A stretch of DNA of 64,000 nt from Streptomyces halstedii (GCA_000720535.1 JOAZ01000018.1:1-64000), one strand, 5' to 3'; positions 50,589 to 59,445 are shown, counted from the stretch's first letter. Translations and numbers: made by a program. Notes: generated from the letters alone by a model not told the origin.

Positions 50589-51125
50589 ATGATTGACAGT
50601 GATGGCCTCGCTGGCCTGATCCGCTTGTTGCCGCCCCCGGCCAGAGCAGGGGCAACGGTGCACTGGGAGGCTGTGCAAACGGCCTGGAGACTCGTGTTCC
50701 CGCCAGACTTCAAGGCGTTCCTCGCGCAGTACGGGGATGGCCTGTCGGATCTGGATCTCAGTGTGTTGGTTCCTTCGACCGTCACTCCGGACACCTGTGA
50801 CGAACCGGGAGCTCCGAAAGGCGGCATGGGGTTCATCACCGCAGACGCTCGAGCTACGTGGATGGACACCAATCCCAACGACAACGATGCAGCAGTCGGG
50901 GACCTGGTGGTCTGGGGAGCGGATGGTAGCGGTGACCTGTACTGCTGGCTTACCCAAGGTGCACCGGAGGACTGGCCAGTGGTCCTCTTCAGCCACGGCG
51001 ACGACACCTGGACGCGCTTCGACTGCGGCATGACGCAGTTCCTTTACAGGATGTTGAGCGCAGACGGCGGGGCCAAGGCCATGCAAGACTCTGCTCTGTG
51101 GGGCGCGGGCTTGCACGGGCGCTGA
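50589..51125 (+). CDS. SMI1/KNR4 (SUKH) family protein
   Basis: A 178-aa protein of the SUKH superfamily: VHWEAVQTAWRLVFPPDFKAFLAQYGDGL (the typical entry motif), GFITADARATWMD, DLVVWGADGSGDLYCWLT and WPVVLFSHGDDTWTRFDCGMTQFLY. Members are best known as immunity proteins against contact-dependent or polymorphic toxins. No toxin gene accompanies it, so it may be an orphan immunity gene moved by the surrounding element. The GGAGTAGGG run precedes ATG 50589. Intact frame. Confidence 0.82.
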   Translation: MIDSDGLAGLIRLLPPPARAGATVHWEAVQTAWRLVFPPDFKAFLAQYGDGLSDLDLSVLVPSTVTPDTCDEPGAPKGGMGFITADARATWMDTNPNDNDAAVGDLVVWGADGSGDLYCWLTQGAPEDWPVVLFSHGDDTWTRFDCGMTQFLYRMLSADGGAKAMQDSALWGAGLHGR

Positions 51126-51141
51126 AGTTGCCTGGGCTGGC

Positions 51142-51950
51142 TCATCTGGTGAGTCGGCGATAGCAGATGAGGGTGCGGGCGATGCGGGTGAAGGCGAGGA
51201 AGTGGTCGGCCTTGCGTTCGTAGCGTCGGTGGAGGCGGCGGCAGCCGCGAGCCAGGCCATGGTGCGTTCGACGGTCCAGCGGTGGCGGCCCAGCCGTTGG
51301 GAGGACTCGACTCCCTTGCGGGCGATGCGGTGGGTGATGCCGCGTTCGCGTAACCATCGCCGCAGGTGGGCGTAGTCGTGGCCCTTGTCTGCGTGGAGTT
51401 TGCCGGGCTTGCGTCGTCGGCGGCCGCGGTGCGAGCGGATCGGTGGGATGGCCTTCACGAGCGGCATGAGGGTCTGGCTGTCGTGCAGGTTGGCCGCGGA
51501 AATGCCGATGGATATGGGCAGACCTGATCGTTCCGTGATCAGGTGGGTTTTCGAGCCGTACTTGCCTCGGTCGCCAGGATTCGGACCTGTCCGGTCCCCC
51601 TTTTCAGGGCCCGCATGTTCACCGAGTCGATCGCGCAACGCGACCAGTCCAGCTCGCCACGGGCACCGAGTTCGTCGAGGACCAGACGGTGCGGCTTGGC
51701 CCACACCCTGGCCTTCGACCACTCCGAGAACCGGCGGTGGGCGGTCGCTCCGGACGGGCCGAACGACGCCGAAGGCAGCTGCTGCCAGGTACAACCCGAC
51801 GTGGCCACGAAGACGATCGCCGCCAGCACTTCCGGTCACCGTGCCGACGCGCCGACCACCACCCTGCGGCCGCGACGGCGCCTCCGGCACCACCCGCTGG
51901 AACAACTCCCACAACTCGTCCGGCACCACCCGCTCAACGATCCCCGCCAT
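51142..51950 (-). pseudogene. IS5-family transposase, frameshifted
   Basis: The protein is spread over several frames: start MAGIVERVVPDELWELFQRVVPEAP in one, LAAIVFVATSGCTWQQLPSASFGPSGATAHRRF and WSRCAIDSVNMRALKRG in another, then RGKYGSKTHLITERSGLPISIGISAANLHDSQ to RWTVERTMAWL, and the C-terminus LHRRYERKADHFLAFTRIARTLICYRRL in a third. One shift in the middle could be programmed, as in related IS, but the N-terminal and C-terminal ones look like decay. Probably inactive. Confidence 0.8.
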
Positions 51951-51992
51951 GACTCACAGAGTACCGAGTCGCCCAAATGAGATGGATTCTAA

Positions 51993-52103
51993 AGCAGTAC
52001 CGGGCCATAGCCACCCGCTACGACAAAACCCGCGAATCATACGAAGCGGCACTCACCATCGCGTCACTCCTGATGTGGATATGCCCCTATGAAGACACGC
52101 CCT
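51993..52103 (+). pseudogene. C-terminal remnant of a second IS5-type transposase
   Basis: KQYRAIATRYDKTRESYEAALTIASLLMWI followed by a stop is the usual C-terminus of another IS5-family transposase. The preceding element ends exactly at its truncated 5' side, so the younger element probably inserted into this one. Confidence 0.7.
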
Positions 52104-52104
52104 A

Positions 52105-52706
52105 ATGGTCCGGCCGCGCTGGGACCATGTCTTGGCGTGTGACGGCGTCATGGAGAAGCCGGTTCGTCCTCGAAGAACCAGCCAGGCTCCACGAGCCGCC
52201 GCTGGTCTTCCGCGCGGGGCCACCTCCTTGACCCACCCGGCCACCGCGTCGTCATCGCCCTCTACGGCACGACGGGCCGGAACCTGGCAGGACCAGCCGT
52301 TACGCACCAACAACTTACGTACGCCCTGGATCGTGTACGTGAGGTGAAAGCGCCGTCCGATCACCGTCTTCACACGGCTCAGAGTCCAGCGCTGGTCCTC
52401 CCAGCCATGCGCGGCCGGCCCCTTGGCCAGCTCCGCCTCCAGCTGAGCAAACTGCTTCTCGCTCAGTCTCGGCAGCGATGCAGGCCCCTGCGACCGCAGG
52501 GATCGTGGGCCGCCCTCGGCCCACGCCTGACGCCATCTCCGCACCGACCGGACGCTGCCCCGCAGATCCCTGGCGATCGCTGAACTGCCCTCGCCCAGGG
52601 CAAACCGCTGTCGGAGAAGGCACTCTGCTCGGTATAGAAGGCGGCGGTAGCCGGTGCGAGGCGAGCGGATGGCATGGGCGGGACCCCCAGAAGGCTTCGG
52701 CCACAT
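52105..52706 (-). pseudogene. IS630-family transposase, truncated
   Basis: HTH N-terminus (LRQRFALGEGSSAIARDLRGSVRSVRRWRQAW), then RWTLSRVKTVIGRRFHLTYTIQGVRKLL and VARKNGWS-type linker, and a piece with the first catalytic region shifted out of frame (VAPRGRPAAARGAW). Similarity stops near 52105 after FSMTPSHAKTWSQRGRT; the rest of the DDE core is missing. Confidence 0.72.
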
Positions 52707-52958
52707 GTTCGACTGCTGGGCCGGTGCACCTCACCGTGTCAAAATCTCCCCGTAATCGTCCAGGCGCCTTGTGCTGACGACTGGACCGGGGTACGCCACC
52801 CACGCCAGACGACTCAACTCGCTTCCCGCACTGCACCGTAGGTGACCTCACCCCGGCAATGTGAGCATGTGGTTCCGCCGGCGAAGGTCACTGTGAAGCC
52901 TGCGGCTACCGAGGATGTGCCCGGCGGGAGGAGACCGGAGGGGTGGGAGGTCCGGCAC

Positions 52959-54014
52959 ATGCTGGCCCGCGCCCTGTCGAATCTTCACCGCTTCAGCGGC
53001 CAGTCCGCCCGTGCGATCGCCCTACGTGCCGAGCTCTCGCCGTCCTACGTCTACCGGCTGACGGCGGGCGATCGGCCCCCATCCTGGAAGACGGTCCGCA
53101 ACTACGTTCTCGCGTGCGACGGCGAACCGAACGACCTGGTCGATCTATGGAACGCGGCCGACGGCCAGGAACAGATACTGCCGGACGGTGCTGGCTTCGA
53201 CGAGGTGCTCGCCCGTTTCCAGGGAGCCGTGCGCGGTCTGCACCTGGCTGAGGCGCGCCCGAATCCGGAAGCGTTTGTCCACGCGCTGCCCGACGTCGCG
53301 AAGCACGAGATCTCGATCATGAAGTCGCTTCTGTCCACGCCCCCGGCCCGCCGGTCAGGGACGCTGAGCTGGACAGCTACCAAGGCGCTGACCGTTGCGC
53401 TCCACGGAGACAGCGACCGTATCCGCCAGCACTGGAACGCCCTTCGGGCAGCAGCACCCCGATCACGCCTTCTCACCAGGCCTTTGGATAATCCGGGCCC
53501 CGGTCCAGCCCTCTACCACAGCCGGGCACCACGGAGCCCTTGCTCCCGCCGCGGCCTTCCACGCCCGTGTACAGGAGAACCCGTTGTCCATGACCAATGC
53601 GCCCGACCCCGCACCACCGTCCCCAGAGCCTCGCCCTCCGTCCTCCTTGTGGATCGTCTTCGCGCTGACCGCGGTCTCCTTGGTCCTCGTGATGGCGATC
53701 GCCGCCGCGACGATGTACCTGACCTGGCAGCACCCCGGCCTCGCGACTCCCGTCACCACCGCGGGAAGCGTGGTCGGCGGCTGCGTCGCGATCGTCGGCC
53801 TCATCGTGGCCATTGCCAGGCGATAGCCGGAAGACCCTGGGTCTCCGGCCGACTCAGCGAGGCTTACGCCTCTCCCCTCGTAGGCCATTGCCCTACGAGG
53901 GCAGGCTTCTCACTCAACCGCCGTGCCCCAGGGGGTAGGTGTGCTCGATGTACCGCAGACGCGCTGCGCCGGCTACGAGAAAGATCGGTGGTGGTGCCAG
54001 CCACCAGTAGCTGA
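52959..54014 (+). CDS. XRE-type helix-turn-helix protein (3' part doubtful)
   Basis: Residues 1-65 form a Cro/C1-like HTH (SNLHRFSGQSARAIALRAELSPSYVYRLTAGDRPPSWKTVRNYVLACDG), followed by an acidic region (DLVDLWNAADGQEQILPDGAGFDEVLARFQ). The frame stays open to 54014, but after about 53450 the composition becomes Arg/Pro-rich and another gene with better coding character overlaps in a different frame, so the real protein probably ends or was frameshifted near 53450. ATG 52959 has GGGAGG eight bases upstream; the frame opens from GTG 52842 without a ribosome site. Target unknown. Confidence 0.55.
   Translation: MLARALSNLHRFSGQSARAIALRAELSPSYVYRLTAGDRPPSWKTVRNYVLACDGEPNDLVDLWNAADGQEQILPDGAGFDEVLARFQGAVRGLHLAEARPNPEAFVHALPDVAKHEISIMKSLLSTPPARRSGTLSWTATKALTVALHGDSDRIRQHWNALRAAAPRSRLLTRPLDNPGPGPALYHSRAPRSPCSRRGLPRPCTGEPVVHDQCARPRTTVPRASPSVLLVDRLRADRGLLGPRDGDRRRDDVPDLAAPRPRDSRHHRGKRGRRLRRDRRPHRGHCQAIAGRPWVSGRLSEAYASPLVGHCPTRAGFSLNRRAPGGRCARCTADALRRLRERSVVVPATSS
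53584..53826 (+). CDS. small membrane protein
   Basis: About 80 aa: a Pro-rich N-terminus, then two hydrophobic helices (LWIVFALTAVSLVLVMAIAAATMYL and VVGGCVAIVGLIVAI). TTG 53584 sits six bases after GGAG; ATG 53590 is the alternative. No family recognised. It overlaps the doubtful tail of the HTH frame and is the likelier coding frame there. Confidence 0.5.
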   Translation: MSMTNAPDPAPPSPEPRPPSSLWIVFALTAVSLVLVMAIAAATMYLTWQHPGLATPVTTAGSVVGGCVAIVGLIVAIARR

Positions 54015-54225
54015 GGTTCCGCCGTCGTACGGGAACCAGAGTGAGCAGTGCGATGATGATGCTGAGGGTGATCACCAGTTCTGATGCGAACCCGATTCCT
54101 GTCAGGGTGTGGTCGTCCCAGGTTCCTTGGGGCTGAGTCATCAGTGCGGCGTAGGCGATGTAGGCGTTGAGCAGGTTCGCGAGGATGAGGAGCACTCCCC
54201 AGGGTCCTCGCCCCGCGCCGGTCAC
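53914..54225 (-). CDS. hypothetical membrane protein
   Basis: About 103 aa from GTG 54225 (AGGAG ten bases upstream) with three hydrophobic segments (WGVLLILANLLNAYIAYAAL, ELVITLSIIIALLTLV, WWLAPPPIFLVAGAA). No conserved family recognised. The frame is open further upstream to 54414 but that part is the shadow of the SDR remnant on the other strand. Confidence 0.5.
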   Translation of the reverse strand: MTGAGRGPWGVLLILANLLNAYIAYAALMTQPQGTWDDHTLTGIGFASELVITLSIIIALLTLVPVRRRNLSYWWLAPPPIFLVAGAARLRYIEHTYPLGHGG

Positions 54226-54257
54226 TTCAGGGCACTCCTCGCCTGGTCCAGGTTCTT

Positions 54258-54457
54258 TCGGCCCCGCCTTCATCCACACCGGCCTGGAGGCCGCCCTCGA
54301 ACCCGCCGTGCGGGCCGACCTGGACGCCCAGCACCCGGCGGGGCGCATGGGCGACCCGGAGAAGGTCGCGAGGGCGGCCGTGTTCCTCGCCGGTGACGGC
54401 GCCTCCTTCATCAACGGCGCCTACGTCCCCGTGGACGGGGGCTTCCTCACCTGGTAG
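54258..54457 (+). pseudogene. short-chain dehydrogenase, C-terminal remnant
   Basis: FIHTGLEAALEPAVRADLDAQHPAGRMGDPEKVARAAVFLAGDGASFINGAYVPVDGGFLTW-stop is the standard end of an SDR (GR.G.PE.VA..V.FL, then V.VDGG). The Rossmann fold and active site are absent upstream. Confidence 0.75.
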
Positions 54458-54925
54458 CCCCCGCGGCCCGCGCCGGTGCAGCCGGTGCGGCGCGGTGCCG
54501 GGCGCGGTCCCCGCCGGGGCACCGCGCCGTTCGGCCGGTCCGGGCGGGGCTCTCCCGCCGGCGGGGACCGCGCGGCGCGGAGCAGCGCCCCGCCCGCCGC
54601 CGGACCGCGTTCGCCCGCGAGGCCGGAGCGGAACAGCGAGGCGCCCCGGATCGGCGTCAGGAACGCCCGCGCCCAGGCCCGGCGCTCCTGCCCGGACAGG
54701 TGCGGCGGCCCGTTCGGCCGGACGGGCCGCGGGCTTCTCCCGGTATCCCGCGCGCAACGAGCGGACGGCCCACGCCACCGCCTCGTCGCGGGCGGCCGGG
54801 GCCCGGGCCGTTTCCCCGCTCCTCCGGTCAGGAATCGGGCAGCGTGACGCCGTGACACTGCGTCAACATCTACTTAACGCCAAACCCTGGCCAAAAACAC
54901 GCACCCATGTATAACCTCTGTCACA
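54458..54925. other. very GC-rich gap with no recognised gene
   Basis: Open frames on both strands here are Arg/Ala/Pro-rich and match nothing I recognise. The AT-richer end (from about 54865) probably holds the promoter of the transporter operon, with TATAAC at 54910-54915 as a -10 candidate. Confidence 0.4.
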
Positions 54926-54947
54926 CATCACTGACATGTCAGTGATG
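54926..54947. promoter_or_regulatory. perfect 22-bp palindrome, candidate operator of the transporter operon
   Basis: The two 11-bp halves (CATCACTGACA and its complement) are exactly symmetric with no spacer. It lies about 10 bp after a TATAAC -10 candidate and 80 bp before the binding-protein gene. The GntR/FCD regulator encoded at 58714 is the obvious candidate ligand. Confidence 0.6.
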
Positions 54948-55028
54948 TTCCAAGGTTCGCGCGGCAGTGCACGGCGTGGACTCGCGCTGCTCTTCGTACT
55001 CCGAAGCCATCCTCCACAGAGGTCGCAC

Positions 55029-55901
55029 ATGAAGAAGTCACCGAGAATCAGCGGCGGCGTGGCCATCGCCACTGCCCTCGTCGCGCTCACCGCCTGCTCC
55101 GGCGGGAACGGAGCGGGCGGTGAGAACCGGGCGAAGCCGTTCGGGGACTGCGAGGTCACCGAGAATCCCCCGGTCCACGAGATGAAGACGAGGAAGGACG
55201 GCGAGCTGACCGTCTCCGCCTCGCTGCCCTTCCCCGCGGGATACCGGGGCAACACGCTGGATTCCATCGACGGCGGCTACATGTACTGCCTCGACGCGGA
55301 GATAGCCAACCGGGCGGGCCTGAAGAAGATCACCCTGGTCAACGCCTCCTTCGAGGCGCTGGTGACGGCCAAGACGTCGAACTTCGACTTCGCGGTGTGG
55401 GACATCCTGGTCACCCCGGAGCGCCGCAGGGCCGTCGACTTCGCCAGCCCGTACAACACCTACGAGACCGGTGTCCTCACCAAGACCGGTTCCGGGATCT
55501 CCCGGTCCGACATCAAGAACGCGACCGTCGGCGTGCTGGCGGGGTCGCTCCAGCTGAAGTTCGCCGAGGACACCCTGAAGCCCGGGAAGGTGCGGGTGTT
55601 CAACTCCAACGACGACCTCTTCAACTCCGTGCTCTCCGGCCAGATCGACGCCGCCCTGAACGACACCGCGACGGTGATGCCGCGTGCCGCCAAGTCGGAC
55701 GGGAAGCTGGAGGTCGTCGGAAGGTACCCGGTCGGTGGCGACGTCGCGCCGCTGTTCCCGAAGGGGTCGCCGAACATGGCGGCGGTGAACGCGATCCTCG
55801 CCGACATGGAGAAGGACGGCACCCTCAAGGCGATCATGGACAAGTGGCTCAACCCGATCCTCGGCGGCGACCCGAACGCGCTCCCCGACTGGAGTGCCTG
55901 A
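55029..55901 (+). CDS. amino-acid-type ABC transporter, substrate-binding lipoprotein
   Basis: A 290-aa family 3 solute-binding protein. Signal peptide with lipobox LTAC (Cys about residue 23) for membrane anchoring; then GELTVSASLPFPAGYRG, LDAEIANRAGLKKITLVNASFEALVTAKTSNFDFAVWDILVTPERRRAVDFASPY, the classical polar amino-acid/opine binding fold. Exact ligand unknown. ATG 55029 has AGAGG eight bases upstream; an in-frame ATG at 54936 lies within the palindrome and is not used. First gene of the operon. Confidence 0.9.
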   Translation: MKKSPRISGGVAIATALVALTACSGGNGAGGENRAKPFGDCEVTENPPVHEMKTRKDGELTVSASLPFPAGYRGNTLDSIDGGYMYCLDAEIANRAGLKKITLVNASFEALVTAKTSNFDFAVWDILVTPERRRAVDFASPYNTYETGVLTKTGSGISRSDIKNATVGVLAGSLQLKFAEDTLKPGKVRVFNSNDDLFNSVLSGQIDAALNDTATVMPRAAKSDGKLEVVGRYPVGGDVAPLFPKGSPNMAAVNAILADMEKDGTLKAIMDKWLNPILGGDPNALPDWSA

Positions 55902-55903
55902 GC

Positions 55904-57004
55904 ATGAGCGCGGCAACCCTCGACGAGGGCACCGCCGACGGGTCCGCGCCCGGCGCGGAGGGCTCCGCCCCGGCCCGTCCACTGCGGACCTCGGGATACC
56001 TCGGCGCGGCCGCGGTCCTCGCCCTGCTGACCGTCGTCCTGTGCTACCAGTTCGCCGGGACCCTGCTGACCGGACCGGCGCCCAGGATCCTGGCCGGAGC
56101 CGTCCTGCCGGTGCTCGTCCTGGGCGGGCCGCTGCTGCTGGCCCACCAGCGCAACCGGCTCTCGGAGGAGGAGTGGGAGGCCGGGCGCCACACCGAGTCG
56201 CGGGTCGCGGCCGCCCGGTCCAGGAACGCCTCGGTGTCCTCCCTGGGCCTGACGGGCTTCGTCGCCGTCGTGGCGGTCGCCGGGCTGCTCGTCTTCACCA
56301 ACGACGGCGCGGTCCAGAAGACCTTCTTCAACATGTCGTTCATGACCCGGAGCCTGGGGGACGTCTTCGGGGCCCTCCTCATCAACATCCAGATCGCCGT
56401 CGGCGCCCAGCTCCTCGCCATGACCTTCGGCCTGGTCCTCGCCGTGGCGCGGCTCCTGCCCGGGAAGGGCTTCTGGCCGGTCCGGGTGCTGGCCATCGCG
56501 TACATCGACGTGTTCCGCGGCATCCCGTCGGTGGTGCTGATCTACCTGGTCTGCTTCGGACTGCCCCTGACCGAGGTGCCGGTGCTCAGCGAGGGCGACC
56601 CGGTCGTCTACGCCATCATCGCCCTGGCGCTCACCTACAGCGCGTACAACGCCGAGCTGTACCGCGCCGGCATCGAGTCCATCAACCCGGGGCAGACCTC
56701 CGCGGCGCTCTCCATGGGCCTCTCACAGCCGGACGTGCTCAGATTCGTCATCCTGCCGCAGATGTCGCGGAACATCGCCGCGCCCATGCTGAGCCAGTTC
56801 ATCGGGCTGCAGAAGGACACGGCGCTGGTCATCGTCGTCGGCATCATCGACGCCTTCAGCCAGGCGAAGATCTACTCCGCCAACGACTTCAACCTGTCCG
56901 CGGTGACCGCCGTGTGCTTCGTCTTCGTCCTCGTGACCATCCCGCAGACCCGCTTCGTCGACTACCTGCTGGCGCGCTCCGGCACAAAGCTGAAGAGAGT
57001 CTGA
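55904..57004 (+). CDS. amino-acid-type ABC transporter permease
   Basis: A 366-aa HisM/GlnP-type permease with two extra N-terminal helices (AAAVLALLTVVLCYQFAG, ILAGAVLPVLVLGGPLLL) before the transport domain. The cytoplasmic EAA loop is AALSMGLSQPDVLRFVILPQ. It starts 2 bp after the binding-protein stop and is followed by the ATPase. Confidence 0.92.
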   Translation: MSAATLDEGTADGSAPGAEGSAPARPLRTSGYLGAAAVLALLTVVLCYQFAGTLLTGPAPRILAGAVLPVLVLGGPLLLAHQRNRLSEEEWEAGRHTESRVAAARSRNASVSSLGLTGFVAVVAVAGLLVFTNDGAVQKTFFNMSFMTRSLGDVFGALLINIQIAVGAQLLAMTFGLVLAVARLLPGKGFWPVRVLAIAYIDVFRGIPSVVLIYLVCFGLPLTEVPVLSEGDPVVYAIIALALTYSAYNAELYRAGIESINPGQTSAALSMGLSQPDVLRFVILPQMSRNIAAPMLSQFIGLQKDTALVIVVGIIDAFSQAKIYSANDFNLSAVTAVCFVFVLVTIPQTRFVDYLLARSGTKLKRV

Positions 57005-57005
57005 C

Positions 57006-57758
57006 ATGACGACAACCGCACATGTGGCCCTGGAAGAGGTCACGAAGCAGTACGGCGCCACCACGGTCCTCGACCGCGTCGACCTCTCGGTGGAGCGGAA
57101 CGAGGTCGTCACCCTCATCGGCGCGTCCGGGTCCGGGAAGTCGACGCTCCTGCGCTGCGTCAACGGACTCGAACCGATCCAGGGCGGAAGGATCTCGCTC
57201 AACGGGGACGTCGTTTCCGGCGACGGGGTCGACCTGGTCAGGCTGCGCCGCCGGGTCGGCATCGTGTTCCAGAGCTTCAACCTCTTCCCGCACATAACCG
57301 TCCTGCGCAACTGCACCCTCACCCCCGTCCGCGCCAAGATCGCCACGAAGGCACGGGCCGAGGCCGACGCGCGCGTCATGCTCGAACGCGTGGGCCTCGG
57401 GGACAAGGCGGACGCCTATCCCGAGCAGCTCTCGGGCGGACAGCAGCAGCGGGTGGCGATCGCGCGGGCGATGCTGATGCGTCCGGAAGTGCTGCTGCTG
57501 GACGAGATCACCTCGGCCCTGGACCCGGAGCTGGTGATCGAGGTGCTCAACCTCGTCCGCGAACTGGCGGACGACGGCATCACGATGATGATGACTACCC
57601 ACGAACTGCCCTTCGCCCGGGAGATCTCGTCCAAGCTCTGCTTCCTGCACAAGGGGAACATCCTGGAGCAGGGCCCGCCCGAGCAGATCTTCAACGAGCC
57701 GCGCAGCCCCGAACTGAAGAACTTCCTGCGCCGCATCCACGAGGCGGGACGGAACTGA
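57006..57758 (+). CDS. amino-acid-type ABC transporter ATPase
   Basis: A 250-aa ABC ATPase of the GlnQ class: Walker A GASGSGKST, Q-loop VFQSFNLFPH, signature LSGGQQQRVAIARAM, Walker B VLLLDEITSALDPE and H-loop TTHEL. It powers the permease encoded just before it. Only one permease gene is present, so a homodimeric membrane part is likely. Confidence 0.94.
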   Translation: MTTTAHVALEEVTKQYGATTVLDRVDLSVERNEVVTLIGASGSGKSTLLRCVNGLEPIQGGRISLNGDVVSGDGVDLVRLRRRVGIVFQSFNLFPHITVLRNCTLTPVRAKIATKARAEADARVMLERVGLGDKADAYPEQLSGGQQQRVAIARAMLMRPEVLLLDEITSALDPELVIEVLNLVRELADDGITMMMTTHELPFAREISSKLCFLHKGNILEQGPPEQIFNEPRSPELKNFLRRIHEAGRN

Positions 57759-57854
57759 GGGACCGCCCACCGGCCCCTCTCGCCCGCCGCGCCGCACCCC
57801 TGCGGCCACCGGGCCTCTTTCACACGAAAACCCTATTGACAACGGGAGTTGACG

Positions 57855-58640
57855 ATGCCTCAGCCCTACGACGTGAAGAACTTCTTCAAGTACCTCGGCT
57901 ACCCCGGCGGCGACCAGCCGTACTGGTCGAAGGACCTGCGGACCCTCTCCGTCTACTGCCGGGGGGACGCCGCAAACCTCGCCGCCCTGCTGGAGCCCAC
58001 ACCATTCGAGCCGGCCGACGACCGGTTCGTCGTGCAGATAGCGGACTTCGGCAACGCCACCCCGGGCGCCTTCTACGACTCCGGGATCGTCATCCCGGTC
58101 CGCTACAAGGGCACCACGGCAGTGACCTACTTCTTCGAGTTCGAGGACCAGCCCTGGAGCGTGGCCTTCGGCCGCGAGGTGTGGGGCTACCCCAAGCAGT
58201 ACGCCGAGATCGAGCTGACCGACGACGAGGACGGCGCCCGCGGCACGGTCACCCGCGCCGGGTCCCAGATCTTCCGCATCGCCATGTCGGCCCGGGAGGG
58301 CCACTCCGCCGACGCCTGGTCGGACATGCGCCTGTACCCGCACCTCCAGGTCCACGCGCTCCCGGAGGCGAACGGGCCCGGGTTCAAGACCTTCGAGATC
58401 ATCTCCCGTGACACCTCGAAGGACTTCGTCCTGCGGCACAAGTCGTTCGGCCCGGCCGAGGTCGACCTCTCCCCGGCCCTCTCCGTCAACGGCGTCGTGC
58501 TGAAACTGGTGGAGGTCCTCGGCGGCGAGTACTCCGTCGGCGACTACGCCTGCACCGTCGAGAACGGCATCTCAACCGTCATCGACGACCTGCTCGCGGA
58601 CCCCGCGGCAGGGGACACCCGGGCCGCGGCCACCCCGTAG
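57855..58640 (+). CDS. acetoacetate decarboxylase family protein
   Basis: A 261-aa ADC-fold enzyme with the conserved VAFGREVWGYPKQYAEIEL segment, which holds the Schiff-base lysine region. ADC-like enzymes include decarboxylases and also aldolase-dehydratases, so the substrate is open. The 96-bp gap after the ATPase and the co-orientation suggest the imported compound, or a keto acid made from it, is its substrate. ATG 57855 with GGGAG six bases upstream. Confidence 0.85.
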   Translation: MPQPYDVKNFFKYLGYPGGDQPYWSKDLRTLSVYCRGDAANLAALLEPTPFEPADDRFVVQIADFGNATPGAFYDSGIVIPVRYKGTTAVTYFFEFEDQPWSVAFGREVWGYPKQYAEIELTDDEDGARGTVTRAGSQIFRIAMSAREGHSADAWSDMRLYPHLQVHALPEANGPGFKTFEIISRDTSKDFVLRHKSFGPAEVDLSPALSVNGVVLKLVEVLGGEYSVGDYACTVENGISTVIDDLLADPAAGDTRAAATP

Positions 58641-58666
58641 CCTACTCCCAGTCAACCGCCCACGGC

Positions 58667-58687
58667 GCCAACGGCCCTGCCGTTGGC
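58667..58687. terminator. hairpin followed by an 11-C tract
   Basis: GCCAACGG and CCGTTGGC with a 5-nt loop, then 11 consecutive C (58689-58699) directly upstream of the GntR gene. It could be a terminator or an operator. Confidence 0.45.
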
Positions 58688-58713
58688 TCCCCCCCCCCCA
58701 GAGAGGTCGTCCG

Positions 58714-59403
58714 GTGTGTTCCGTGAAGGTCGTCGGCGATTCAGCGGCCGACGGTGAGACGTCCCCGCCGAGCCTGCTCAGCACCTCGGCCTACAACGCC
58801 CTGTGCTCACGCCTGGTGCGCTGCGAGATCATGCCCGGGGAACGGCTCAGCGAGCCGGAGCTGCGCAGCGGGCTCGGCCTGGGGGCCTCCCCCGTCCGCG
58901 AGGCGATCAGACGGCTCGCCTTCGAACGTCTCGTGGTGGTGTACCCCCGCAGCGGCACCTACGCCACCGACATCGCCCTGAAGAACTCCCGCTCCGTGAC
59001 CGAGCTGAGGCTCGAACTCGAGTCGCTCGCCGCGGTCCTGGCCTGCCGCCGCGGATCGGACGCGGAGAAGCAGCGCCTGCTGGCACTCGCCGAACGGCAG
59101 GCGGAAACCACCAACCTCCAGGAGTGCATCGACCTGGACGCCGCGTTCCACCGCGCGATGTACGCGATGACCCGCAACGTGCATCTCGCGGCCACCGCCG
59201 AGATCCACTTCAACCTCGCGCTGCGCCAGTGGTACTTCTGCTCGAAGGTCGTCACCTCCCCCGGCGGCACCGCGGTCGACCACCGCCCGCTGGCCGGGGC
59301 CATCGTCCGGCAGGACACCGGGGCCGCCGCCGAGCACATCCGCGAACACGTCCTGCACGACTCCCAGAAGGTCGTGCGGATCCTCACCGACTACGGACTG
59401 TAG
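58714..59403 (+). CDS. GntR-family regulator, FCD subfamily
   Basis: A 229-aa regulator: winged HTH (LVRCEIMPGERLSEPELRSGLGLGASPVREAIRRLAFERLVVVYPRSGTYATDI) and a C-terminal all-helical FCD ligand domain (ELRLELESLAAVLACRR, DLDAAFHRAMYAMTRN, HRPLAGAIVRQDTGAAAEHIREHV) with metal-binding Asp/His residues. FCD regulators usually sense organic acids or sugars acids. Probably controls the transporter-ADC-SDR genes through the palindrome at 54926. GTG start with AGAGG seven bases upstream. Confidence 0.9.
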   Translation: MCSVKVVGDSAADGETSPPSLLSTSAYNALCSRLVRCEIMPGERLSEPELRSGLGLGASPVREAIRRLAFERLVVVYPRSGTYATDIALKNSRSVTELRLELESLAAVLACRRGSDAEKQRLLALAERQAETTNLQECIDLDAAFHRAMYAMTRNVHLAATAEIHFNLALRQWYFCSKVVTSPGGTAVDHRPLAGAIVRQDTGAAAEHIREHVLHDSQKVVRILTDYGL

Positions 59404-59445
59404 GCACCGCCGCCCCGCGTGGCCCCACCCGAGGAGTACCGTTCC

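Larger units (their letters stand above)
50497..51988. mobile_element. candidate 1.49-kb insertion element carrying a SUKH gene
   Basis: The 4-bp sequence CTAA flanks both sides (50493-50496 and 51989-51992), as expected for an IS5-type target duplication, and the ends share an inverted 12-bp match (CATCTCATTTGG at 50502-50513; its complement at 51974-51985). Inside are an intact SUKH gene and a frameshifted IS5-family transposase. A second, poorer end-like sequence at about 51134-51155 could instead be the true left end of a smaller element of about 850 bp. Confidence 0.5.

Noticed and set aside
53395-53583. N-terminal extension of the small membrane protein
   Set aside because: Lacks a ribosome site and hydrophobic or family features; TTG/ATG at 53584/53590 is better placed.
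54421-54914. Overlapping frames on both strands between the SDR remnant and the transporter operon
   Set aside because: All are Arg/Pro/Ala-rich with no start support or family features.
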